Shown one piece after another: positions 52,206-60,248 of a stretch of DNA of 64,000 nucleotides. Origin of the DNA: Variovorax davisae (GTDB lineage Bacteria; Pseudomonadota; Gammaproteobacteria; Burkholderiales; Burkholderiaceae_C). The DNA is taken from contig NZ_JASZYS010000002.1 in assembly GCF_030316845.1 (NCBI RefSeq), positions 186,001 through 250,000 on the forward strand, written 5' to 3'. How positions within the stretch are numbered: position 1 is the stretch's first letter; every line of letters begins with the position of its first letter. The notes under the pieces are model-generated. The model did not search any database. It was not told the origin of the DNA and worked only from the letters and a program-made list of their open reading frames with translations. Position numbers and translations under genes: made by a program.

Positions 52206-53410
52206 CGCTGTGCCTCCGCCTGCACCAGCAGCAGGTCGCTCTCGGTGCGCGCGCTGTAGCCGCGCGAGGACAGCGCGGTCTTCACGCTGGCGAACTCCGT
52301 GGCCGGCAGACCGAGCCCGCGCAGGCGCAGCTGGCCGGCGCTGAAATCGATCGCCGTGGGCACGCGGCCCGGCGGCAGGCTGGCGGCCAGCGCGACCAGC
52401 ATCGGTTCGAGGTCGGACGGCGTGACGCCGCCGGTGGCCTGTTGCAGGGCCGCGACCTCGCGCGCCATCTGCACCGGCGCATCGACCACCAGCTTGACCG
52501 CGGGGAAGGTCTGGGTCAGCAGCGAGCGCACCGCGCCGCGCTTGGCGTCGAGCGCATTGCGCTCCTTCCAGGCCCAGGCGTTGAGCCCGACGAACTGCGC
52601 CAGCAGCAGGGCCAGCACGCCCCAGCGCGCCGCCCGCCAGCGGCGGCCGTACCACAGCGCGCGCGCCAGGGCCGCCACCTTCTTGCTGGCGCGGGCACGT
52701 CCCGTCGAGGCCAGGTCGAACTGCGCCAGATCCCAGGGCGAACGGCTGGCCTGCAGCCAGCGCTCGGCCGGCTTGACGATCGGCACCCGGCGCCCGAGCA
52801 CGGCTTCGGCCAGCTCGGCGACCGCGGGCTCGGCCAGTGCCGTGGTATCGGCGGGGAGCGGCCCGGCCAGCGCGACGCCGGCGGCGTCGAGCGGCAGCGT
52901 GGCCACGCCCTCGGTGCCGCAGACGATGCACAGCGCCGCGTCCGGGTCGCCGATCGCGAACACCATCGGCGGGCTGCCGGCCGGCTGGGGCGCGAACTCC
53001 GGAACGATCCGGGTCACGCGCCGGCCCGCGGCCTCCAGCGCCTGCACGGCGCTGCGCAGCCAGATGCGGTTGCAGGCCGCCACCCAGACCGGCACCGCCG
53101 CCCGGGCGCCGGGTTCGAGGGCGAAATGCAGCGATTCGGGATCGTCGAGCAGCCGGTCTTCGAGCAGGCCGTTGAGCACCGAGCGCAGGCGCACCGCCCC
53201 GCTCATGCTGCCCTGGGGGAGGGTGACCTGGTGCCACGACAGCGCCGCGGCGGGGACGCCGAGGATCACCTCGTCGCTGCTCGGCAGCAGGGCCGGTGCG
53301 GCGCTGCCCTGCGAGCGCAGCTTGCGGCCATCGCTGGACCAGAGCGCCCAGCCGTACTCGCCGGCCGCCAGGCCGGAAACGAGAGGAATGGTTACAAGCA
53401 GCAAGGCCAT
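52202..53410 (-). CDS. gspL: type II secretion protein GspL
   Basis: A 402-residue inner-membrane protein. The cytoplasmic part (1-250) has the actin-like fold expected of GspL, which holds GspE; a single helix near residues 260-278 (RWGVLALLLAQFVGLNAWAW) crosses the membrane, followed by a periplasmic ferredoxin-like domain. The sequence is recognisably GspL through the ALSWHQVTLPQGSMSGAVRLRSVLNGLLEDRL segment. The 129 bp between this gene and gspK hold an intergenic repeat (53453-53513). Confidence 0.88.
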   Translation of the reverse strand: MALLLVTIPLVSGLAAGEYGWALWSSDGRKLRSQGSAAPALLPSSDEVILGVPAAALSWHQVTLPQGSMSGAVRLRSVLNGLLEDRLLDDPESLHFALEPGARAAVPVWVAACNRIWLRSAVQALEAAGRRVTRIVPEFAPQPAGSPPMVFAIGDPDAALCIVCGTEGVATLPLDAAGVALAGPLPADTTALAEPAVAELAEAVLGRRVPIVKPAERWLQASRSPWDLAQFDLASTGRARASKKVAALARALWYGRRWRAARWGVLALLLAQFVGLNAWAWKERNALDAKRGAVRSLLTQTFPAVKLVVDAPVQMAREVAALQQATGGVTPSDLEPMLVALAASLPPGRVPTAIDFSAGQLRLRGLGLPATEFASVKTALSSRGYSARTESDLLLVQAEAQR

Positions 53411-53452
53411 GGACTGGGAGTGAAGGGTGATTGTAGGAGAGGGCTGCTTGGC

Positions 53453-53513
53453 GATGCTACTGAATTGATAGCATCTTATTCAGGTGCAACGGGCGCTGCG
53501 CCTATTTTTGACC
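53453..53513. repeat. intergenic repeat of Comamonadaceae type between gspK and gspL
   Basis: The stretch begins with a perfect hairpin GATGCTA-N9-TAGCATC and continues with AACGGGCGCTGCGCCTATTTTTGACC. This layout (AT-rich ATTGATAGC hairpin, then a GCGCT core and a CCTATTTTTGA end) resembles, from memory, a repeat scattered between genes in Acidovorax, Polaromonas and Variovorax genomes. Only one copy is seen in this window, so the identification is by resemblance. Confidence 0.45.
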
Positions 53514-53539
53514 CATTCGGTGACAGGTGGTGTGTTGTG

Positions 53540-54640
53540 TCAGGATCTGGCCGGTGGCGGCGTGGCGCCGGCGCCACGTTCCCGCCACACGATCCGGACG
53601 TCGATGCCGACCCGTTGCAGCAGGGTCTGTTCCTCGACCCAGGTCCGGTCGATGCGCAGGCGGGCCAGCACTTCGAAGTAGCCGGTCGACACGCCGTGCT
53701 GGTCCGGCGTGAACTGCGCCGAGCTCTGCTGGACCAGCGCGCCGGCGTCGGCCAGCGTCTTGAAATAGGACTGGGTGCGGGCCGCGACCAGGCGCTTGGC
53801 GCCGGCGAGGTCCAGGCTCGGCGTGCTGGCGAAGATGGCTTCGGCGCTGGCGGTGTTGAGGTTCAGCGGCGTCCGCGTCGGCAGCACCGTCACATAGGGT
53901 TCCAGCGCCGCGGCGGTGGCGGGCGACAGGCCGAGCCAGACCAGCTGGGCCGTGCGCTGGGGCACCAGGGGGCCGGTGGCGCTGCTGGTCACGGTGGTTT
54001 GCGCGGTGCTGCTGGCGGTCGTGGTCTGCGCGGCCGTGGTGCTGGCCGTGCTGCTCGTCGTACTCGTCGTGCTCGTGGTGGTCCCGGTGGTCGTGCTGGC
54101 CGCGGTGCTGGCTGTGGCCGGCAGCGCGCGTTGCAGGTTGGCGGTCATCAGCGCCAGCTCCTCGGCCGGCAGTCCCAGCAGCTGGAACAGCTTCTTGAAC
54201 GCGTCCACCGACGTCTTGACCGGCTTGCCGGCGTCCACCAGGTTGAACGCGTTGAGCTTGGACTGGGCATCGATGATGCGGCCCGACAGGAAGGCCTCGG
54301 GCAGCCCTTCCAGTGCGTCGCTGGCGATGTTCTTGTCGGCCGCCAGGAAGGTGGTCAGCTTGGCCTCCTCGAGCGGGATCGCCCAGGGCTCGGCCAGGTA
54401 GTCCGCGGCCACGCCGCCGCTGCCGGCGGCCCGGGCGTCCTCGCGCAGGATCAGGCGCGACCAGTCGAGGGCGCCGACCAGCACCCAGGCGGCCTGCGTC
54501 CGGCCCCGCTCGGCGGCCTCGACCTCGGCCGCACGCCATTGCTGCCAGAGCGCGGCGGCGGCGAAGGTGGCGACCAGCGTGACGGTCAGCATGGCCGTGA
54601 GCAGCGCGGCGCCGGCCTGGCGTTTCAGCGGTGCCCTCAT
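53540..54640 (-). CDS. gspK: type II secretion minor pseudopilin GspK
   Basis: A 366-residue minor pseudopilin that caps the pseudopilus tip with GspI and GspJ. The prepilin-like N-terminus is MRAPLKRQAGAALLTAMLTVTLVATFAAAALWQQW (cleavage after Gly10, no Glu5 as usual for GspK). The large globular domain contains two SAM-like helical parts, ALEGLPEAFLSGRIIDAQSKLN and LNLNTASAEAIFASTPSLDLAGAKRLV. Residues about 175-223 are a low-complexity Thr/Ser/Ala tract that ordinary GspK proteins lack. The last 15 residues are Pro/Arg-rich. Confidence 0.92.
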   Translation of the reverse strand: MRAPLKRQAGAALLTAMLTVTLVATFAAAALWQQWRAAEVEAAERGRTQAAWVLVGALDWSRLILREDARAAGSGGVAADYLAEPWAIPLEEAKLTTFLAADKNIASDALEGLPEAFLSGRIIDAQSKLNAFNLVDAGKPVKTSVDAFKKLFQLLGLPAEELALMTANLQRALPATASTAASTTTGTTTSTTSTTSSTASTTAAQTTTASSTAQTTVTSSATGPLVPQRTAQLVWLGLSPATAAALEPYVTVLPTRTPLNLNTASAEAIFASTPSLDLAGAKRLVAARTQSYFKTLADAGALVQQSSAQFTPDQHGVSTGYFEVLARLRIDRTWVEEQTLLQRVGIDVRIVWRERGAGATPPPARS

Positions 54641-55287
54641 GACTTCGGCACCGTCAAGCTGGGCCGCACCCAGTCGCGGGTGACCAGGCCCGCGAGTGCC
54701 GGCCCCTGGGGCAGGGCCAGGGTCAGGCGCACGCCATCGGGCACCGGCGAGGTGGTGCCGAGCGCCTCGGCGCTGGTGGCCGGGGTCCAGGCGTCGTTGC
54801 GGAAGTAGGCGAGCTGCCAGCTGTCGAGCGGAATCAGGTCGACGTCCGCGCCGCCGGTGTTGTTGCCGCCGTCCGCCGCCCAGGCGGCGGCCTGGGCCCA
54901 GGCCTGCTGCCATTCGGCGCGGGTCGTGAAACCCTGCGATTGCCAGCGTCGCCAGTGGGTGCCGCCGGCGGGGTCCGGCCGCAGCGTCCAGGCGGCCACG
55001 AAGACCACCGGCGTCGCACTGTCGGTGCTGCGGCGCGTGAGCCGCAGCACGCGCCCATCCCAGTCGATCGCCGGGGTCTGCGACAGCGCCACGATGGCGT
55101 CGAGGTCGGCGCTCCACTGGGACAGCGTGGTCTGCAGCGTCAGCACGGCGTCGCCGCGCTCCCGGTTCAGCGCCTGGGCGCGTCCCATCGCGTCGAGGCC
55201 GCGCCAGCTCATCAAGGCCAGCAGCGCCATGGCGGCGATCGCCACCATCAGCTCGATCAGCGTGAAGCCGCGGGCCGGGCGCCTCAT
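54637..55287 (-). CDS. gspJ: type II secretion minor pseudopilin GspJ
   Basis: A 216-residue pseudopilin with prepilin motif RG|FTLIELMVAIAAMALLALMSWRGLDAM (cleavage after Gly7, Glu5 of the mature form present). The GLDAM and the WSADLDAIVAL segments are typical of GspJ. It overlaps gspK by 4 bases and shares one base with the stop codon of gspI, so these genes are tightly coupled. Confidence 0.93.
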   Translation of the reverse strand: MRRPARGFTLIELMVAIAAMALLALMSWRGLDAMGRAQALNRERGDAVLTLQTTLSQWSADLDAIVALSQTPAIDWDGRVLRLTRRSTDSATPVVFVAAWTLRPDPAGGTHWRRWQSQGFTTRAEWQQAWAQAAAWAADGGNNTGGADVDLIPLDSWQLAYFRNDAWTPATSAEALGTTSPVPDGVRLTLALPQGPALAGLVTRDWVRPSLTVPKS

Positions 55288-55658
55288 CAGTAGCGCCCCA
55301 CCACCGTCGACAGCCGCAGCACCGGCGCGTCGAAGGCGTCGCGCACCTGGACGTCGACCCGGCGGAAGTTGGGATTCAGGGTCGCCGTGGTCGTCACGGT
55401 CACGCCGAAGCTCTGGTTGGCCTGGGTGCAGACACTGCCGGCATCGCCCACGGGCGGCATCTGCCGCGCCAGCCGGGCCTTGATCAGCTCGTTCTCGGCG
55501 CAGATCTGGGCCAGCATCACGTCCGACTGCCGCTGCGCGTTGCGCGTCAACGCCATCGTGGCCTGGGTGCCGGCCATCAGCGCGATGGCGACGATGCCGA
55601 GGGCGACCAGCACCTCGATCAGGGTGAAGCCGCGCGCGGCCCGGCGGGTTCGGGTCAC
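55287..55658 (-). CDS. gspI: type II secretion minor pseudopilin GspI
   Basis: A 123-residue pseudopilin: RG|FTLIEVLVALGIVAIALMAGTQATMALT with the mature Glu5, then the conserved AQICAENELIKARLARQMPPVGD region. The start is GTG 55658, which overlaps the gspH stop as GTGA; the longer frame upstream belongs to the shadow of gspH. It would initiate tip-complex assembly with GspJ and GspK. Confidence 0.93.
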   Translation of the reverse strand: MTRTRRAARGFTLIEVLVALGIVAIALMAGTQATMALTRNAQRQSDVMLAQICAENELIKARLARQMPPVGDAGSVCTQANQSFGVTVTTTATLNPNFRRVDVQVRDAFDAPVLRLSTVVGRY

Positions 55659-56158
55659 GGCGCCACGACCGTGAAGGGGCGCAGGCCGTCGGTGCCGATG
55701 CGCAGGCTGCGTCCGGGCATGGCGTCGGCGCTCAGCAGCACCTGCTGCGCGGCGATGATCGGGTCGGGGCCCAGCTGCAGTGCGCCGGCGGCCCGGCCGT
55801 CGACACCGATCGGCTGGGCCGAGATGCCCCCGCTCAGCCAAGTCGTCGGCAGCGCGCCCGCCGGCAGGCCGTCGAAGCTGAAGTTGCCGGGCCCGTCGGG
55901 CGTGACGCGCCAGCGCACCGCAACGCCGCTGGCGCGCGACTGCGCCCGCGCCGATTCGAGCAGGGCGGCGAGCCGTTCGGCTTCGCGGTCGAGCGTGGCC
56001 TGGCCGGAGTCCCTGAGCGACAGCCCGACACCGGCGGTGGCCAGCGCGATGATCGCGATCACCACCAGCAGTTCGAGCAGCGTGAAACCGCTCGCGTCGG
56101 GCCGGCCGGGAGCGGATTGGCGGCAGCGCGCGCTACTGCCAGCTGCCGATGTCGGCAT
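55655..56158 (-). CDS. gspH: type II secretion minor pseudopilin GspH
   Basis: A 167-residue pseudopilin with an unusually long pre-sequence (about 24 residues rich in Ser/Ala/Arg) before SG|FTLLELLVVIAIIALATAGVGLSLRDS. The globular part has the strand pattern of GspH (AARL...ARAQSRASGVAVRW). Two starts are possible, ATG 56158 or GTG 56173; both lie inside the end of gspG, so overlap is unavoidable. The order G-H-I-J on one strand is as expected. Confidence 0.9.
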   Translation of the reverse strand: MPTSAAGSSARCRQSAPGRPDASGFTLLELLVVIAIIALATAGVGLSLRDSGQATLDREAERLAALLESARAQSRASGVAVRWRVTPDGPGNFSFDGLPAGALPTTWLSGGISAQPIGVDGRAAGALQLGPDPIIAAQQVLLSADAMPGRSLRIGTDGLRPFTVVAP

Positions 56159-56573
56159 TCTTGCCTTCGCCACCGGGCTCGCCGTCGGCGCCGAGCGAAA
56201 ACACGTCGATCTCGCCCTTGACGCCCGGATTCAGGTACTGGTAGGGGCGGCCCCAGGGGTCGTTCGGCAGCTTCTCGACGTAGGGCTTCCAGTTGGGCGC
56301 CGCCGGCCCGCTGGTGGGGCGCACCAGCAGCGCCTGCAGCCCCTGCTCGGCGCTCGGGTAGCGCTGGTTGTCGAGCCGGTACAGCTTGAGGGCCTGCATC
56401 AGGTTGTTGACATCGGTCTTGGCGGCGGTGACGCGGGCGTCGTCGGCCCGCTCGATCACGTTCGGCACGATCAGCGCGGCCAGCACGCCGATGATGACCA
56501 GCACCACCATCAGCTCGATCAAGGTGAAGCCGCGCTGGAGGGCGCGGGCGGGATAGCGGATGGAAATGGGCAT
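56133..56573 (-). CDS. gspG: type II secretion major pseudopilin GspG
   Basis: A 146-residue major pseudopilin: RG|FTLIELMVVLVIIGVLAALIVPNVIERADDARVTAAKTDVNNLMQALKLYRLDN matches the family almost throughout, and the calcium-site loop near the end (LGADGEPGGEGKNADIGSW) is intact. It forms the pseudopilus shaft. First gene of the minus-strand gsp operon; only 22 bp separate its start from the divergent gspC start, so the two promoters must overlap the opposite genes' starts. Confidence 0.97.
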   Translation of the reverse strand: MPISIRYPARALQRGFTLIELMVVLVIIGVLAALIVPNVIERADDARVTAAKTDVNNLMQALKLYRLDNQRYPSAEQGLQALLVRPTSGPAAPNWKPYVEKLPNDPWGRPYQYLNPGVKGEIDVFSLGADGEPGGEGKNADIGSWQ

Positions 56574-56595
56574 GGAGGAATGATAATCCGGCCCC

Positions 56596-57083
56596 ATGTC
56601 AGTCCCTTACGCCTCCCCGCGCTGGCCTTCGGCCACCGCCACGACCGCCCTCTGGGCATTGGCTGCCGCGAGCGTCGTGTTCTGGGGCCTGCGGCTGGCT
56701 GCGCCTGCCGACGCGCCGGCGCCGCCCCCGGTGGCCGGCACGCCGCAGGCGGCGCCGGACCCGGCCGCAGTGGCCCGGATGCTGGGCGCCGTGTCGACCC
56801 CCGCCGCGGCGGCGGCGACGCCGGAGGCCGCCAGCCGCTTCGCGCTCATGGGCGTGGTGGCCGATGCCGACCAGCGGGGGGTGGCGCTGATCGCCGTCGA
56901 CGGCAAGCCGCCGCGGCCGTTCCGGGTCGGCGCCACGGTGGCCGACGGCTACGTGCTGCAGTCGCTCGAAGCCCGCGCCGCCGCCCTGGGCGCCAGCGCC
57001 GACGCGGCGCCCGCCTTCACGCTGCAGCTGCCGACGCGGCCGACGGCGGTCATGACCCCGCCTGCGCCCCTGCCGCCGCAGAA

Positions 57084-57087
<4 letters not shown>
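56596..57087 (+). CDS. gspC: GspC-like type II secretion protein without PDZ domain
   Basis: A 163-residue protein: short cytoplasmic N-terminus, one membrane helix (ALWALAAASVVFWGLRLAA), a Pro/Ala-rich linker, then the homology-region domain (ASRFALMGVVADADQRGVALIAVDGKPPRPFRVGATVADGYVLQSLEARAAAL). It ends before any PDZ or coiled-coil module, which is the usual short form in Burkholderiales. GspC couples the platform to the secretin. Divergent from gspG, convergent with ilvA (4-bp overlap of stops). Confidence 0.85.
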
Positions 57088-58634
<1,547 letters not shown>

Positions 58635-58677
58635 AGGGCCGCGATCATAGGCCTCGCCGATGCGCTGGCCCGACCCC

Positions 58678-58770
58678 AAGAAAAAAGCCCCGGGCCTTGC
58701 GGCTCGGGGCTAAATCCACCAATTGGGAGGGTGGAGGAGACAACCGGTGCACATATGTCGATGTGCGATG
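58678..58770 (-). ncRNA. candidate small RNA (or ilvA leader/attenuator)
   Basis: A compact minus-strand unit of about 90 bases lies between a strong promoter and an intrinsic terminator. Predicted folding in transcript order: 5' hairpin GCACAU-CGACAU-AUGUGC (58766-58749); single-stranded UUGUCUCCU (58743-58735); hairpin CCACC-CUCCCAAUU-GGUGG (58734-58716) that shows CUCCC in its loop; terminator hairpin (58710-58687) and U-tract. Two C/U-rich anti-Shine-Dalgarno stretches in loop or unpaired positions are a common design of Hfq-dependent regulatory RNAs. A 14-codon frame (58754-58710) ending in Trp-Trp-Ile-stop at the terminator is the alternative reading, as an attenuator. No Rfam family recognised. 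Confidence 0.5.
58681..58710 (-). terminator. Rho-independent terminator upstream of ilvA
   Basis: On the minus strand GCCCCGAGCC-GCAA-GGCCCGGGGC is followed by six T. Ten base pairs (one G-U) with a GCAA tetraloop. It lies upstream of the ilvA start, so it ends a separate short transcript or attenuates ilvA. Confidence 0.85.
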
Positions 58771-58776
58771 AAATAA

Positions 58777-58804
58777 AGTATATCGGTTGATTGCTGCAAT
58801 GCAA
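58777..58804 (-). promoter_or_regulatory. sigma-70-type promoter of the candidate small RNA
   Basis: On the minus strand TTGCAT (58804-58799) and TATACT (58782-58777) are separated by 16 bases, close to consensus and standing out from the GC-rich surroundings. The start point would be near 58770. Confidence 0.65.
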
Positions 58805-58885
58805 CACGCCCGTTGCTTATTTTGAACACTAAATCACGTCGTACGGCGCTTTCCTTGCCCGTGCGGCGATTTTTCGGAGCTGAAG

Positions 58886-59335
58886 ATGGAATGCACAGTG
58901 AGTTGGACCGGCAATGCCGGCACCCGATCGGCGATGGGCTTCGTCGCCGAGACCGGCAGCGGCCATGTCCTGATGATGGATGGCGCGCCGGATGCCGCCA
59001 AGCCCGAGAACGGCGGCCAGAACCTGGCCGCCCGGCCGATGGAGACGGTGCTGGCCGGAACCGGCGGCTGCACGGCCTATGACGTCGTGCACATCCTCAA
59101 GCGCGGCCGGCACCAGGTCGAGCGCTGCAGTGTCAAGCTGACCAGCGAGCGGGCCGAGAAAGACCCGAAGGTCTTCACCAAGATCCACATGCACTTCACG
59201 GTGGCCGGCAAGGGCATTCCGGCGGCGGCGGTCGAGCGTGCGATCGCCCTGAGCCACGACACCTACTGCTCGGCCACCATCATGCTGGCGAAAACAGCGG
59301 AGATCACCACCAGCTTCGACCTGGTGGAGGCCTGA
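58886..59335 (+). CDS. OsmC-family peroxide-reductase-like protein
   Basis: A 149-residue OsmC/YhfA-type protein. The two redox cysteines are Cys62 (GTGGCTAYDVV) and Cys128 (DTYCSATIMLAK), spaced as in the family; the N-terminal strands (VSWTGNAGTRSAMGF) and the central helix after Cys62 fit the OsmC fold. Members reduce organic hydroperoxides with thiols. Upstream 58811-58885 has an AT-rich stretch but no clear ribosome site beyond GGAGCTGAAG before the ATG. Convergent with coq7 with 1 bp between the coding regions. Confidence 0.88.
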   Translation: MECTVSWTGNAGTRSAMGFVAETGSGHVLMMDGAPDAAKPENGGQNLAARPMETVLAGTGGCTAYDVVHILKRGRHQVERCSVKLTSERAEKDPKVFTKIHMHFTVAGKGIPAAAVERAIALSHDTYCSATIMLAKTAEITTSFDLVEA

Positions 59336-59336
59336 T

Positions 59337-59966
59337 TCAGATCCGGTGGGCGACCGTGGTCATGACGCGGGACGCCATCCGCATCAACGCCTTGGCCGGC
59401 GCCGGCAGCTCCTCGGCCCCGGCGTTCCACGCCTGCGCGGCGTGACGGGCTTCGTCCAGCTTCATCTGCTCGACCACGGCGCGCGAGGCGGTGTCGGCCG
59501 CCGGCAGGCGGTCGAGATGGCCGTCGAGGTGGGCTTCGACCTGGCGCTCGGTCTCGGCCACGAAGCCCAGGCTGGTCGCATCACCGAAGCGGCCCGCCAC
59601 CAGTCCGAGCCCGAATGCGCCCGCATACCAGAGCGGATTCAGGACCGAGGCGTGGCTCCCCAGCTCGTCGATCCGCTGCCGGGTCCAGGCCAGGTGATCG
59701 GTTTCCTCGCGCGCCGCCGCTTCGAAGTGCCGCCGCAGGGCAGGGTCCCGCGTGACCGCCGCCTGGGCGGTATAGAGTGCCTGCGCGCACACCTCCCCGA
59801 CATGGTTGACCCGCATCAGGGCGCCGGCCTCGCGCCGCTCGGCCTCGCTCAGGCTGCCGCCAGCCACCCCGGGCGCGGGCAGCGCCCGCGTCGCATGCGG
59901 CTTGGCAAAAAGTGTTCGCAGCGCCGCGTCGGCCGCGCCCAGGACGGAGTCAAGCGTTCGGTTCAT
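59337..59966 (-). CDS. coq7: demethoxyubiquinone hydroxylase
   Basis: A 209-residue di-iron monooxygenase that makes ubiquinone from demethoxyubiquinone at the membrane surface. Iron ligands in two EXXH-type repeats: Glu58 (NHVGEVCAQ), Glu88 and His91 (EETDH), Glu140 ([17 protein letters not shown]), Glu172 and His175 (DEARH). Length is normal for the bacterial family. The start MNRTLDSV at 59966 matches related proteins; an ATG 24 bases upstream is less likely. Divergent from the porin gene across 282 bp. Confidence 0.93.
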   Translation of the reverse strand: MNRTLDSVLGAADAALRTLFAKPHATRALPAPGVAGGSLSEAERREAGALMRVNHVGEVCAQALYTAQAAVTRDPALRRHFEAAAREETDHLAWTRQRIDELGSHASVLNPLWYAGAFGLGLVAGRFGDATSLGFVAETERQVEAHLDGHLDRLPAADTASRAVVEQMKLDEARHAAQAWNAGAEELPAPAKALMRMASRVMTTVAHRI

Positions 59967-60053
59967 GAAGTGATTGGAACCGATATACAAAATGTCACAT
60001 GCCGGGGCCTCAAACGTTCCACATCATGAAGCGGAGAAGCAGGCGAAAGCTTT

Positions 60054-60069
60054 GTTGCACCGCTGCAAC
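60054..60069. promoter_or_regulatory. inverted repeat GTTGCA-CCGC-TGCAAC in the coq7-porin region
   Basis: Perfect six-base arms around four bases, in the 282-bp divergent region, about 180 bp upstream of the porin ATG and 88 bp upstream of coq7. It has the size of an operator dyad; no regulator can be named. The rest of this intergenic stretch holds a strong isolated AAAAGGAGGT (60151-60160) and no gene that I can support. Confidence 0.35.
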
Positions 60070-60248
60070 GAAACGCCGCGCCCTGCCGCGTTTTCGGGCG
60101 ATTTGCTTTGCCCTCCCGAAGCGGCTCTGGTGCAATAGCGACAACTTCCCAAAAGGAGGTTGGCCCGGGGTCCGGTGGGAGCACTAAGTGCCAGTCACGG
60201 TGAGCCCTTCGCACCGGAGCCCTATGTTTAACCTTGGAGAAACTTGCA

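Noticed and set aside
58687..58790. Plus-strand short frame MSMCDEIKYIG with GGAGGAGA upstream
   Set aside because: The ribosome-like site is too far from the ATG, the frame has 11 codons, and the region is explained by minus-strand elements.
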